Shown here piece after piece: positions 8,093-17,432 of a stretch of DNA of 64,000 bases. Origin of the DNA: an uncultured Bacteroidota bacterium (GTDB lineage: Bacteria; Bacteroidota; Bacteroidia; Chitinophagales; Chitinophagaceae); NCBI GenBank assembly GCA_903882805.1, contig CAIRYK010000075.1, positions 28,768-92,767 on the forward strand, in the 5' to 3' direction. The first letter of the stretch is position 1, and the number at the start of each line of letters is the position of its first letter. The notes beneath the pieces are model-generated. The model did no database searches. It saw nothing but the letters and a program-made list of their open reading frames with translations, and was not told the DNA's origin. The translations under genes were made by a program, and so were the position numbers.

Positions 8093-10714
8093 ATGAAAAT
8101 ACTGGATATAAAGGCCATGAACGGCCCTAACTACTGGAGCGCTAACAGACATAAATTGATAGTAATGCTGCTGGACCTTGAAGACATGGAACAGCGGCCC
8201 ACAGATAAAATACCCGGTTTTGAGGAACGCCTTGAAGCGCTAATGCCCACTCTATTCGAACATCGCTGCAGCGAAGGCGTGCCCGGCGGCTTTTTTATGC
8301 GTGTAAAGGAAGGCACATGGATGGGTCATGTGATAGAGCATATAGCGCTGGAACTACAAACGCTGGCCGGCATGGATACCGGCTTTGGCCGCACACGCGC
8401 CGCCACTGATCCGGGCACATACTATGTGGTGTTTTCCTATCAGGAAGCTAAAGCAGGTATATATACCGCCAAAGCGGCTGTGAAAATAGCGCAGGCCCTT
8501 GCCGATGGCGAATCCTACAATCTTGAAGCAGATATACAGGAACTACGAGAGATAAGAGAAGACGAACGCCTGGGCCCAAGCACAGGCTCGATAGTAGAAG
8601 AGGCGATACGCCGGAAAATACCCTATATACGCCTCAACCGCCACTCGCTGGTGCAACTGGGCTATGGGGTAAATCAGTGCAGGGTGCAGGCCACTATAGC
8701 CAGCACTACCAGCAGCATAGCGGTAGAGATAGCGTGCGATAAAGAAGAAACTAAAAACCTGCTCGAAGCGTCGGAAATACCGGTGCCCAAGGGTAGGATA
8801 GTATATGACGAGGAGGACCTGCAAAGCGCTATAAACAAAATAGGGTATCCTATTGTTACCAAGCCGGTGAACGGCAACCATGGGAAGGGCGCTACCACCA
8901 ATATTAAAACATGGGAAGACGCAGTAGCCGGGCTGAAAGCAGCCAAGGTATATGGCCGCGCTGTGATATGCGAAAAGTATATTACCGGTCGCGATTTCAG
9001 GGTGCTGGTGGTGAATTATAAATTTGTAGCGGCTGCGCTGCGCACGCCTGCTGCCGTGATAGGCGACGGTATGCACACCATACGCGAGCTGATAGACATA
9101 GTAAACCACGACCCGCGCCGCGGCTATGGCCATGAAAAGGTGCTCACGGCCATTAAGGTAGACGACTTTACTATAGATATGCTGAGCAAGAAAGGCTATA
9201 CCGTAGACTCCGTACCTGAAGACCGAGAGGAAGTATGGCTTAAACCAACAGCCAACCTGAGCACCGGCGGCACGGCTACCGATGTTACCGATTTTGTGCA
9301 CCCTACCAATGTGTTTATGTGCGAGCGCATAGCGCGCATTATAGGTCTGAATATATGCGGTATTGATATTATGGCCGAAGACCTGAGCGTGCCAATAACA
9401 GAAATAGGCGGCGCTGTGCTGGAAGTAAATGCAGCTCCCGGTTTCAGGATGCATCTGGACCCTACAGAGGGACTGGCGCGCAACGTTGCCGAACCTGTGA
9501 TAGATATGTTGTATCCTCCGGGCTCTACGGCGCGTATACCTATTGTGGCAGTGTCGGGTACCAATGGAAAGACCACTACCACACGCCTTATAGCGCATAT
9601 AGTAAAACAAATGGGCTATAAAGTGGGCTACACCACCACCGACGGCGTATACATACAAAACCAACTAATGATGAAGGGCGACTGCACCGGTCCGGTATCG
9701 GCGGAGTTTGTGCTGCGCGACCCTACTGTAAACTATGCTGTACTGGAGTGCGCCCGCGGCGGTATACTGCGCGCAGGTCTGGGTTTCCATAATTGCGATG
9801 TAGCGGTGGTAACCAATGTTGCCGAAGACCATCTGGGACTGGGCGGTATAGATAGTTTGGAAAAACTGGCTAAAGTGAAAGCTGTGCCGGCGCATACGGT
9901 GTTCCCAAAAGGATATGCCATCCTCAATGCCGACGACGATCTGGTGTACAACATGCAAGAAGATCTGGAATGTAAAATAGCTTTGTTCTCGCTACACGAA
10001 GACAACTCGCGTATAAAGAAACATTGCGCCAAGGGTGGTATAGCGGCTATATACGAAAATGGCTTTGTAACGCTGCTGAAGGGTAGCTGGAAGATAAGAG
10101 TTGAGAAGGTAAACAACATACCGCTGACGTTCTCGGGTATGGCGGAGTTCAATATTGCCAATGTGCTGGCTGCTACGCTGGCCGCTTATGTGCAAGACTT
10201 TAAGACCGAAGATATACGCCAGGCGCTGCAAACATTTGTACCGTCGCCGGCGCTTACACCCGGTCGTATGAACATGTTCCATTTCCACGATTACTCGGTG
10301 ATGATAGACTATGCGCACAATACCCATGGCCTGATGGCAATAGGTAAGTTCCTGGCATCGGTAAATGCATCGGTAAAGGTGGGTATCATAGCCGGCGTAG
10401 GCGACAGGAGAGACTCAGATATTATATCGCTGGGCGAGGCTGCAGCCAAGATTTTCGATGAGATAATCATCCGTCAGGATCGCAACCTGCGCGGCCGCTC
10501 AGATCAGGCCATCATAGACCTGATGATACAGGGAATAAGGAACATAGACCCCGACAAGAAAGTAACTGTTATACAGAAAGAAAGCGAGGCAATAGATTAC
10601 GCTTTCGAAACAGCTAAAAAAGACAGCTTCATAGTAATAACCAGCGACGTAGTGCCCGACGCACTGGAGCAAGTGAAAGCCTACAAAGCCAAAGAAGACG
10701 GCGCAATAGCCTAA
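8093..10714 (+). CDS. cphA: Cyanophycin synthetase
   Basis: 873 residues, the usual length. The enzyme builds cyanophycin (multi-L-arginyl-poly-L-aspartate), a nitrogen reserve, by ATP-dependent addition of Asp to the backbone and Arg to its side chains. The N-terminal region (to about 200) carries WMGHVIEHIALELQ. The ATP-grasp domain follows at about 210-480, with KPVNGNHGKGATTN and VLEVNAAPGFRMH. The Mur-ligase-like domain has the P-loop SGTNGKTTTT at about 488-497, GPVSAEFVLRD, VLECARGGILR, NVAEDHLG and a C-terminal VIDYAHN. It stands alone: neither a cyanophycinase nor an isoaspartyl dipeptidase gene is adjacent, as one would expect in a complete cyanophycin locus. Its Ile codons are mostly ATA. 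Confidence 0.96.
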   Translation: MKILDIKAMNGPNYWSANRHKLIVMLLDLEDMEQRPTDKIPGFEERLEALMPTLFEHRCSEGVPGGFFMRVKEGTWMGHVIEHIALELQTLAGMDTGFGRTRAATDPGTYYVVFSYQEAKAGIYTAKAAVKIAQALADGESYNLEADIQELREIREDERLGPSTGSIVEEAIRRKIPYIRLNRHSLVQLGYGVNQCRVQATIASTTSSIAVEIACDKEETKNLLEASEIPVPKGRIVYDEEDLQSAINKIGYPIVTKPVNGNHGKGATTNIKTWEDAVAGLKAAKVYGRAVICEKYITGRDFRVLVVNYKFVAAALRTPAAVIGDGMHTIRELIDIVNHDPRRGYGHEKVLTAIKVDDFTIDMLSKKGYTVDSVPEDREEVWLKPTANLSTGGTATDVTDFVHPTNVFMCERIARIIGLNICGIDIMAEDLSVPITEIGGAVLEVNAAPGFRMHLDPTEGLARNVAEPVIDMLYPPGSTARIPIVAVSGTNGKTTTTRLIAHIVKQMGYKVGYTTTDGVYIQNQLMMKGDCTGPVSAEFVLRDPTVNYAVLECARGGILRAGLGFHNCDVAVVTNVAEDHLGLGGIDSLEKLAKVKAVPAHTVFPKGYAILNADDDLVYNMQEDLECKIALFSLHEDNSRIKKHCAKGGIAAIYENGFVTLLKGSWKIRVEKVNNIPLTFSGMAEFNIANVLAATLAAYVQDFKTEDIRQALQTFVPSPALTPGRMNMFHFHDYSVMIDYAHNTHGLMAIGKFLASVNASVKVGIIAGVGDRRDSDIISLGEAAAKIFDEIIIRQDRNLRGRSDQAIIDLMIQGIRNIDPDKKVTVIQKESEAIDYAFETAKKDSFIVITSDVVPDALEQVKAYKAKEDGAIA

Positions 10715-10733
10715 TAAAACAAACATTGTACTA

Positions 10734-10775
10734 CCAACGGCCTGCGCATTGCGGGCCGTTGGTGTGTTTGGGGAG
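10734..10775 (+). terminator. Hairpin after cphA
   Basis: 9-bp GC-rich stem ccaacggcc / ggccgttgg, 20 nt after the stop, followed only by a broken T stretch (tgtgtttggg), so it is a weaker terminator. Confidence 0.6.
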
Positions 10776-11050
10776 TAATACCGTTTGGACATTCAAAATT
10801 GCCATGCGGGGATTGTTGCGAAGCTCCGGGGCGCACCTCATAAATATTACCTAAAGCAACTACAAACCTATAGCGCCTAATGGCGCAATGACATGCGTTG
10901 GCGCCGACTTTTAATCGATTTGGTATTATGCACAAATGCGTACTTTTTCTGAGCGGTGGTATACCGAAAAAAGTAGTCTAATTGGTCTTGCTCAAAATCT
11001 TGAAGTAGCTGTTATTTGAGAAGGAAGAAAAATAATCAGCAGCGCTCCTC

Positions 11051-11767
11051 CTACTTAAACTGTTTGAAATAGTACGTTACATCGTTTTCTTCCAGTATCA
11101 TTTCTCCGTTTTGGCATTTTACCACCTTTAGTATTCTTGGGTTTTTGCCATCGCAATCGAGCGAGAGATCGGTGCCGAGGTTTTTCACAAACCAGGAAGG
11201 CTTGTCGGAGGGGTCTTTACCGCTGTAAATAAATCCCTGCTTACCGTCGGTAGATGGGCCAGTGATATATATTGTGCGTATGGCCACAGCATTATCCAGG
11301 CTCTCGCCTTGCTCCTTGGTGGTGCGTTTATATACCGTCCACTTACCTATCATCTGGTCTAGGCTGGTGATAGTGTCTATTTTTTCTGCCGTTGGCAATA
11401 TTATCAACGCTCCCGTGTCCGATTTGTCGGGCTCCAGCACGTACATATGCTTTTCATCAACAAACACCAGATTGGTAGGGCGTTTCATAGCTATCCTGAA
11501 TCGAGCAGTGCCCAGTTCCAGTATGCTGTCTTCATTAATAGTGTAGGTGCCATTGTATATAAAGCCGTTCTGGTAATGATAGCTCATCGTATCCTTGGCC
11601 TTAAAGGCTATGTAAAACGTATCGGCAAAGTTGATGACCGACGAATCGAGGCCCATGCGCTTCACCTCTCTCCACCGGCTGCGGGGTATTTTCAATGGCT
11701 GCTTCTTGCGGTCGCAAAACGCTACAACCGGCAACAACATAAGCAATATAAAAAGCAGTTTTCTCAT
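11051..11767 (-). CDS. Hypothetical secreted protein, lipocalin-like possible
   Basis: 238 residues from ATG 11767. The N-terminus MRKLLFILLMLLPVVAF is a signal peptide. The frame stays open to 12016, but that extension would run into the divergent hydrolase gene and has no coding character, so I reject it. Two similar halves can be seen, each with a strand-rich pattern (SYHYQNGFIYNGTYTINEDS and IGKWTVYKRTTKE...), the kind of layout seen in lipocalin-like domains. I do not recognise a named family. Exported by inference; function unknown. Confidence 0.72.
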   Translation of the reverse strand: MRKLLFILLMLLPVVAFCDRKKQPLKIPRSRWREVKRMGLDSSVINFADTFYIAFKAKDTMSYHYQNGFIYNGTYTINEDSILELGTARFRIAMKRPTNLVFVDEKHMYVLEPDKSDTGALIILPTAEKIDTITSLDQMIGKWTVYKRTTKEQGESLDNAVAIRTIYITGPSTDGKQGFIYSGKDPSDKPSWFVKNLGTDLSLDCDGKNPRILKVVKCQNGEMILEENDVTYYFKQFK

Positions 11768-11949
11768 AATACACCTTTTGCAATACAGGCCGGCAAGCAT
11801 AACAATGGCGCCAACAACAACGCAAAAATAATTGAATATACTGCCAATACACGTATATTTTTCGCCCTCTGCGCATATGTCGGGCTCATTTATTTTCTGT
11901 GCATTTGCCGCCAACTCGTTATTTTTACGAATCACAAAGCGTTTATGCC

Positions 11950-12732
11950 ATGGCCAGCGATCAATTGTATATAACGGCAATACAGCCCGATATAGTATGG
12001 GAAGATAAAGAAGCAAACCTGCGGCAATATGAAGCCCTGATTGCGGGTATTACCGGCCCGAGGCAGGTAGTGGTATTGCCCGAAATGTTCAGCACGGGCT
12101 TTAGTATGGCTCCCGAACGCCTTGCTGAGCCGATGGACGGACCTACCGTGCGCTGGATGACCGAAATGGCTGTGAAACACCGCTGTATAATAACAGGTAG
12201 CCTGATGATTGCCGAGGACGGCAAATACTACAACCGCATACTATGGGTGCAGCCCGATGGTAAAATAGGCACATACGATAAAAGACACCTATTTGGCTAC
12301 GCAGGCGAAGACAAACACTACAGTCCCGGCGACTCGCGCCTGATAGTGCAGGTAAATGGGTGGCGCATCAACCTTATGGTGTGTTACGACCTCAGATTTC
12401 CGGTATGGGCAAGGAATCAGGGCGCCGAATATGATGCGATTATCTATGTAGCCAACTGGCCCGAGGTCCGTAGTCTGGCATGGAAAACGCTGCTACAGGC
12501 GCGCGCCATAGAAAACATGAGCTACGTACTGGGTGTGAACCGTGTGGGCTCAGACGGTAAAGGCCACAACTATAGCGGCGACAGCAGCCTGTTTGGCCCA
12601 CTAGGCGAGCAGATATGGCAACATACGGGCTCCAATGCCTGCCAAACCGTGATTCTTGAACGCCAAACGCTGGAAAAAGTAAGAACGCAGTTGCCGTTTC
12701 TCAACGATGCTGATAAGTTTGTATTGCTGTGA
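11950..12732 (+). CDS. Carbon-nitrogen hydrolase, omega-amidase (YafV/NIT2) type
   Basis: 260-residue nitrilase-superfamily amidase. The catalytic triad is visible: E45 in VVLPEMFSTGF, K111 in YDKRHLFGYAGE and C145 in LMVCYDLRFPVWARN. These motif variants match the omega-amidase branch, which hydrolyses 2-oxoglutaramate and 2-oxosuccinamate left over from glutamine or asparagine transamination; exact substrate is inferred from family. I chose ATG 11950 (MASDQLYITAIQPD) over the frame opening at 11899 because the superfamily begins with this first beta strand. It converges on the antiporter gene with 2 nt between stop codons and is divergent from the secreted-protein gene. Confidence 0.92.
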   Translation: MASDQLYITAIQPDIVWEDKEANLRQYEALIAGITGPRQVVVLPEMFSTGFSMAPERLAEPMDGPTVRWMTEMAVKHRCIITGSLMIAEDGKYYNRILWVQPDGKIGTYDKRHLFGYAGEDKHYSPGDSRLIVQVNGWRINLMVCYDLRFPVWARNQGAEYDAIIYVANWPEVRSLAWKTLLQARAIENMSYVLGVNRVGSDGKGHNYSGDSSLFGPLGEQIWQHTGSNACQTVILERQTLEKVRTQLPFLNDADKFVLL

Positions 12733-12734
12733 CG

Positions 12735-13973
12735 CTATTTATGCATGAGCCGCTTGTACAATTTGCCAATGGTCAGCCCCTGAACGATAATAGAAAAAAC
12801 AACTACTACATAGGTTATAGATACAAATTGGTCGCGGTGCATGTCGTCGGGCAAAGATAGGGCAAGGGCTATGCTAAGGCCGCCGCGCAAGCCGCCCCAG
12901 GTGAGTATTGCAACCGCGTTTTTCTCGAATTTGAGCCGATAGCGCATAAACATCACCGGTAGCGCCACCGACACCCAGCGCGCCAGCAATACAATACCTA
13001 CGGTAATAATGCTGATAATGAGTATGGTCTTATCTATGGTCACAACCAGCATTTCCAGCCCCATGAGCATAAAAAGCAGTGCGTTGAGTATCTCATCGGT
13101 TAGTTCCCAAAACTTGTCGAGATAATCTTTAGACAGGTCCGAAACGCCGCTTTCGCGCGCTTTGTTACCTATCACTATGCCCGCCACCACCATAGCCAGC
13201 GGTCCCGATGTATGCAATGCATTGGCCAGCATATAGCCGCCCATTACTATGGCCAGCGATATCATCACCTCCACCTCGTATTTGTCTATACTGCGCAACG
13301 CCCAGTAGCCTGCATACCCAAGTGCAAAGCCAAACAGTAGTCCGCCGCCGGCTTCCTGTAAGAACAACAACGAAATATCGGTTACGGAGAGGCGGTCTAA
13401 GCCGGTTTTTGCAACCTCGAGTATGGTAAGAAACACCACGACTGCCACGCCGTCGTTAAAAAGCGATTCGCCTGCTATCTTCAGTTCCAGACTCTTGGGC
13501 AGGCCTGCCTGCTTAAGTATGGCCAGTACAGCTATCGGGTCTGTAGGCGATATGAGCGCCGCAAACAAAAGGCAATATATATATCCTACCTCCAGATGAA
13601 ACGCCACAAACAACCAGTAGAGTATAGTACCCACCAAAAATGTAGAAATAAAAATACCGACGGTAGACAAGATGATGATGGGCCAACGCTCTCGCTTCAG
13701 ACTTTGCGCATCTATATGTATGGCGCCAGCAAACAACAAAAAGCTAAGCATACAGTTGAGCAGCAGGCTATGAAAGTCGATAGCCCTGATGGCGGCTATG
13801 AGCCCCGCCGACTGCTGCGGCAACAACCTTCCCCCTACCGCCAGCAAACCGGAGAACGCAATGCTCAATACCATTATACCAATAGTAGGCGGCCACTTAA
13901 TGAACCGCTGATTGATGTAGGCAAATAATGCCCCCATACAAATGATAATGGTAATAATCTCGTACAACTGCAT
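12735..13973 (-). CDS. CPA1 family Na+(K+)/H+ antiporter
   Basis: 412 residues with about 12 membrane helices. The CPA1 signatures are visible: ALISPTDPIAVLAILK in the fifth-helix region and IAGESLFNDGVAVVVFL carrying the Asn-Asp pair that binds the cation, plus TWGGLRGGLSIALALSLP near the C-terminus. Such proteins exchange a monovalent cation for protons across the inner membrane for pH and salt homeostasis. The protein ends soon after the last helix and lacks a long cytoplasmic regulatory tail. Single gene, convergent with the hydrolase. Confidence 0.93.
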   Translation of the reverse strand: MQLYEIITIIICMGALFAYINQRFIKWPPTIGIMVLSIAFSGLLAVGGRLLPQQSAGLIAAIRAIDFHSLLLNCMLSFLLFAGAIHIDAQSLKRERWPIIILSTVGIFISTFLVGTILYWLFVAFHLEVGYIYCLLFAALISPTDPIAVLAILKQAGLPKSLELKIAGESLFNDGVAVVVFLTILEVAKTGLDRLSVTDISLLFLQEAGGGLLFGFALGYAGYWALRSIDKYEVEVMISLAIVMGGYMLANALHTSGPLAMVVAGIVIGNKARESGVSDLSKDYLDKFWELTDEILNALLFMLMGLEMLVVTIDKTILIISIITVGIVLLARWVSVALPVMFMRYRLKFEKNAVAILTWGGLRGGLSIALALSLPDDMHRDQFVSITYVVVVFSIIVQGLTIGKLYKRLMHK

Positions 13974-14148
13974 GTTGCCTCTACCCAGTATTTAGTTTAT
14001 CTGTAAAAATATGCCTTATTTACGGTTATTGGGCGGCGGTATGCGGGTAATGGATGGCGCAAGCCAATAACATGGAATGTTAAAAGCTATTTTGTGCGCT
14101 TGTTTTGGCACAAGAGTTGCAAAAAAGTATAGTAATTAAAAAAACCAT

Positions 14149-14156
14149 TATTTTTG
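14149..14156 (+). promoter_or_regulatory. -7 promoter element
   Basis: TATTTTTG, exact match to TAnnTTTG, 23 nt before the start of the DUF4476 gene; the region upstream is A-rich with no clear TTTG at the right spacing. Confidence 0.45.
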
Positions 14157-14178
14157 TCGCACAAACAAAACGTATTTT

Positions 14179-15117
14179 ATGAAACTGAGATTTGCCTTAC
14201 TTTTCATTATCGCCTTTTCGCCTGTTTTCTCTTTTGCACAGGGTTGCCTCACCGTTTTTTCTGAAGACGGCGACCGTTTTTTCCTGGTGCTTAATGGTAT
14301 CAAACAAAACCCCGTAGCGCAAACAAATGTGCGTATAGACGGCCTAACCAATGAGTTTTACAGCGCCAAAATCATTTTTGAAGCGCCCGGAAAACCGGAA
14401 ATAACCAAGAGCATACCCGTAAAAGACCCGGGCACCAGCCAATGGGCAGAAGTAACCTACAAAATAAAAACAAAGGATGGCCAGCCTAAGCTACGCTATT
14501 TTGGCGCAACTCCGGTGCCAGTAAACTACAACCCTCCGCCAGATGTGTATGTAATGCACTATGGTCAGCCAGCGCCACCTGCTAATACAGTGACTCAAAC
14601 CACGGTTACCACTACTGCCACTCATCCCGGCGACGGCGGCGGAACCATCAGCATCAGCGGCGGCATGGGCGGCGTGAATATGAACGTAAATATAACGGAC
14701 CCAACGCTTAACGGCGGCGTTACGCAAACCACTACTACTACACGCACCACTACTACCTCAACCTCTACAAACTACGATAATGGCGGCTACAACAATGCGC
14801 CTCCTCCACCCACGCCTGCTCGTTGCCAATACCCAATGGACCGCAATAGCTTTATGTCGGCAAAACAAACAGTAGAAAAGGCAAGCTTCGACGAAACCAA
14901 GCTATCTACTGCAAAAACAATCGTAGGCAGCAATTGCGTATCTACAGATCAGGTTATAGCTTTGTGCAATCTGTTTTCATTTGAAGCGTCTAAGCTCGAT
15001 TTCGCGAAATTTGCTTACAGCAAAACAACCGATCCGGGCAACTACTTCAAAGTGGGTAACATTTTCAGTTTCGATGCAAGCAAAACAGAATTGAACAACT
15101 TCATCAGCGGCAACTAA
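14179..15117 (+). CDS. Secreted protein with C-terminal DUF4476 domain
   Basis: 312 residues. Signal peptide MKLRFALLFIIAFSPVFSFAQ. An N-terminal beta domain (about 22-115) is followed by a low-complexity linker rich in Thr, Gly, Asn and Pro (about 130-215, with runs such as TTTTTRTTTTSTST). The C-terminal part from CQYPMDRNSF to the end matches DUF4476, a Bacteroidota helical domain with two repeats of the form IFSFDASKxxLxxFI (FSFEASKLDFAKFAY and FSFDASKTELNNFIS). The function of DUF4476 is unknown. The linker suggests an extended periplasmic or surface protein. A clear terminator follows. Confidence 0.88.
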   Translation: MKLRFALLFIIAFSPVFSFAQGCLTVFSEDGDRFFLVLNGIKQNPVAQTNVRIDGLTNEFYSAKIIFEAPGKPEITKSIPVKDPGTSQWAEVTYKIKTKDGQPKLRYFGATPVPVNYNPPPDVYVMHYGQPAPPANTVTQTTVTTTATHPGDGGGTISISGGMGGVNMNVNITDPTLNGGVTQTTTTTRTTTTSTSTNYDNGGYNNAPPPPTPARCQYPMDRNSFMSAKQTVEKASFDETKLSTAKTIVGSNCVSTDQVIALCNLFSFEASKLDFAKFAYSKTTDPGNYFKVGNIFSFDASKTELNNFISGN

Positions 15118-15141
15118 TATTTGCACCGTTTTTCTTATTGC

Positions 15142-15170
15142 AAGCCTCTGCCCCGCGCAGAGGCTTTTTT
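15142..15170 (+). terminator. Rho-independent terminator
   Basis: 8-bp stem agcctctg / cagaggct with a GC-rich loop and a run of six T, 25 nt after the DUF4476 gene. Confidence 0.9.
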
Positions 15171-15218
15171 ATGCTCCAAATATTGTCGAAATGCTTTACA
15201 GCGCCGTATAAAGCGATG

Positions 15219-15250
15219 TTTCAAACCTATTAACCTTTTCCGTACCTTTG
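15219..15250 (+). promoter_or_regulatory. Probable clpX promoter
   Basis: TTTC (15219-15222), 20-nt spacer, TACCTTTG (15243-15250), an exact -7 match with a near -33. It lies 28 nt before the clpX start. Confidence 0.55.
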
Positions 15251-15278
15251 CGCCCTAAATAAGAGGTTCTACTCCATA

Positions 15279-16523
15279 ATGGCAAAACAATCCGAAAAAA
15301 AATGCTCTTTCTGCGATAGATCAGAAAGCGATGTGAATATACTTTTCACAGGCATAAAAGGCAACATTTGCGACCAGTGTATAGAAAACGCACATACGCT
15401 GCTTACCGAGGCAACAGGCGAAAAGGTAAAGAAGGAAGAATCTAAACCTGAACTGCAAAAGAATAAAAACTACAAGCCACGCGAAATAAAAGAATTTCTG
15501 GACCAGTATGTAATAGGTCAGAACGATGCTAAGAAAGTGTTGTCGGTAGCTATTTACAACCACTACAAGCGACTTACTATGCCGCCGCAGGATGATGTGG
15601 AAATTGAAAAATCGAACATTATGATGGTGGGCGAAACCGGCACCGGTAAAACGCTGCTGGCGAAAACCATTGCACGCCTGCTTCAGGTGCCGTTTGCTAT
15701 AGTAGACGCTACCGTGTTTACAGAGGCCGGCTATGTGGGCGAAGATGTAGAAAGTATTCTGTCGCGCTTGCTGCAGGCCAGCAACTATGATGTGCAGGCC
15801 GCCGAACGCGGTATAGTGTATATAGACGAGCTGGACAAAATTGGCCGGAAAAGCGACAACCCTTCTATAACCCGCGATGTAAGCGGCGAAGGTGTGCAGC
15901 AGGCTATGCTGAAACTGCTGGAAGGATCGGAAGTGCTGGTGCCCCCACAAGGCGGACGTAAGCATCCCGAGCAGAAAATGATAAAAGTAAATACGCAGAA
16001 TATCCTGTTCATTTGCGGCGGCGCATTTGAGGGTATAGATAAAATGATAGCCCGCAGACTGCAAACCGCATCTATTGGTTACAACGCCATAAAAGCTACC
16101 AAGGATCTGGACAGAGCCAACCTGCTGCAATATGTAAATGCTCAGGACTTGCGCACTTTTGGGCTGATACCTGAGTTGCTGGGTCGCTTGCCAGTGGTTA
16201 CCTACCTCAACCCACTCGATGAAGAATCGCTGAAACGCATACTCACCGAACCCAAGAATGCGCTGGTGAAACAATACACCCGTCTGTTTGAGTACGAAGG
16301 CATAAAGCTAACAGTAGAAGATGGCGCGCTCGACTATATGGTACAGAAAGCTATACAGTACAAGCTGGGCGGCCGTGGCCTGCGCGCTATATGCGAAATG
16401 ATACTTACAGACGCTATGTTTGAAATGCCGTCAGAAAAACACGATGGCACCTTCCACCTTACGCGCGACTATGCCCACCGTATGGTAGAACATGGTAAAC
16501 TGGAATACATGAAGGCTGCCTAA
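15279..16523 (+). CDS. clpX: ATP-dependent Clp protease ATP-binding subunit ClpX
   Basis: 414 residues. AAA+ unfoldase that recognises tagged proteins and feeds them to ClpP. The N-terminal zinc-binding domain has cysteines C9, C12, C31 and C34 (CSFC, CDQC). Walker A is [12 protein letters not shown] near 117-128, Walker [14 protein letters not shown], pore loop AGYVGED, and the C-terminal small domain contains the sensor-2 region LGGRGLRAI. It is not next to clpP here. A 162-nt gap separates it from a very small gene on the same strand. Confidence 0.98.
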   Translation: MAKQSEKKCSFCDRSESDVNILFTGIKGNICDQCIENAHTLLTEATGEKVKKEESKPELQKNKNYKPREIKEFLDQYVIGQNDAKKVLSVAIYNHYKRLTMPPQDDVEIEKSNIMMVGETGTGKTLLAKTIARLLQVPFAIVDATVFTEAGYVGEDVESILSRLLQASNYDVQAAERGIVYIDELDKIGRKSDNPSITRDVSGEGVQQAMLKLLEGSEVLVPPQGGRKHPEQKMIKVNTQNILFICGGAFEGIDKMIARRLQTASIGYNAIKATKDLDRANLLQYVNAQDLRTFGLIPELLGRLPVVTYLNPLDEESLKRILTEPKNALVKQYTRLFEYEGIKLTVEDGALDYMVQKAIQYKLGGRGLRAICEMILTDAMFEMPSEKHDGTFHLTRDYAHRMVEHGKLEYMKAA

Positions 16524-16685
16524 AAAGCAATAAAATGAAAGTAAAAAAGTAAAATTTGCGCTGTTGTAGACGTTGTTTATGTGTAATGTGATGGAGGGGA
16601 TAAGTTTACTCAAGACTATCTAATATTGCTGAAACCAAATACCCGCGACCATCTATTGAGTACTAACGACTAATTACTAATTATT

Positions 16686-16862
16686 ATGAACGATATAATA
16701 GAACAACTGAAAACTAAAGCCGGCCTCACCGACGAACAAGCGCGCCGGGCAGCGCTGGTAATGAAAGACTTTATTCATACCAAAGTACCGCCCATGTTCA
16801 GCGGCTTTGTAGATAATTTCTTTGCAGAAACAACGCCCGACGCTACCGATTTTTTACACTAA
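16686..16862 (+). CDS. Small helical hypothetical protein (58 aa)
   Basis: ATG 16686 to TAA 16862 encodes 58 residues: MNDIIEQLKTKAGLTDEQAR then a second helix and a short acidic end (DATDFLH). The amphipathic pattern 'LKxKaGLtdeqArraalvmkdFi..kvP' resembles the short DUF2267-like or DUF937-like helical proteins common in Bacteroidota. No signal peptide. The strong hairpin 21 nt after the stop and the biased codon positions support it as a real gene. Function unknown. Confidence 0.7.
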   Translation: MNDIIEQLKTKAGLTDEQARRAALVMKDFIHTKVPPMFSGFVDNFFAETTPDATDFLH

Positions 16863-16883
16863 TCAGGCATGCCTGCTACCTAC

Positions 16884-16935
16884 TACCGGCTTATACGCTT
16901 ACCTTTTTAGGTAGCGTATAAGCCGGTATAATTTT
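16884..16935 (+). terminator. Strong terminator after the 58-aa gene
   Basis: 19-bp stem (taccggcttatacgc.tacc with one bulged T against ggtagcgtataagccggta) with an AT loop, followed by taattttt. One of the strongest hairpins in the window. Confidence 0.88.
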
Positions 16936-17080
16936 TGAAATGCATGCTTGCATTAATGCCCTGCGTATTCCCGTTGCGTTGATGATTTGTTTCTTTTATC
17001 AACTCTTTTATCAAGTAGATGTGCCGGGCGCAGTTATTGGATGGCTATCTTGAATCAATTTATAGGTTCGTCAATCCACG

Positions 17081-17428
17081 TTAGTTTTTCTTTTTGTAAG
17101 TAAGGAAGGTAATTATCATAGCCAGTTCCTCTGTGTTTACGGTAGTTTCAGTTATGTTGTTGGTATGTTTGGGGTTTTGTATGCGTAGTTCGTAGTTGAT
17201 CAGTTGCGCTGACGTAAAATCGGGTATTATCTTTTTTCTTCCGACAGAAGAGGTATGGCATTTCGCGCAATTTATTTCGTACAGTATTTTACCCTTTTTG
17301 CATTGCTCCAGATAATCGCTTTTTATATGTTCGGGCATGTTTTCCGGAAATTCGTATTTCATATGTTTCTGCGCCAGCGCAGAAACGCAAATACCGCTCA
17401 ATGCTATCAAAAAGATGGTCTGTTTCAT
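17081..17428 (-). CDS. Small mono-heme c-type cytochrome
   Basis: 115 residues with a signal peptide ending ALAQ. One heme-attachment motif CAKCH at 54-58 within GKILYEINCAKCHTSSVGRK; a Met in EELAMIITFL near the C-terminus may be the distal ligand. The fold and size suit a periplasmic electron carrier. The start lies 4 nt after the stop of the di-heme peroxidase gene, so the two are surely co-transcribed, and it may hand electrons to that enzyme (inference). Confidence 0.88.
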   Translation of the reverse strand: MKQTIFLIALSGICVSALAQKHMKYEFPENMPEHIKSDYLEQCKKGKILYEINCAKCHTSSVGRKKIIPDFTSAQLINYELRIQNPKHTNNITETTVNTEELAMIITFLTYKKKN

Positions 17429-17432
17429 AATA

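Noticed and set aside
8543-9664. 373-codon minus-strand frame inside cphA
   Set aside because: Antisense of the conserved ATP-grasp and Mur-ligase coding region; no family motifs.
11768-12016. Longer N-terminus for the secreted protein at 11051-11767
   Set aside because: The extension overlaps the 5' end of the divergent hydrolase gene and would bury a good signal peptide.
15321-16274. 317-codon minus-strand frame inside clpX
   Set aside because: Antisense shadow; clpX motifs are intact on the plus strand.
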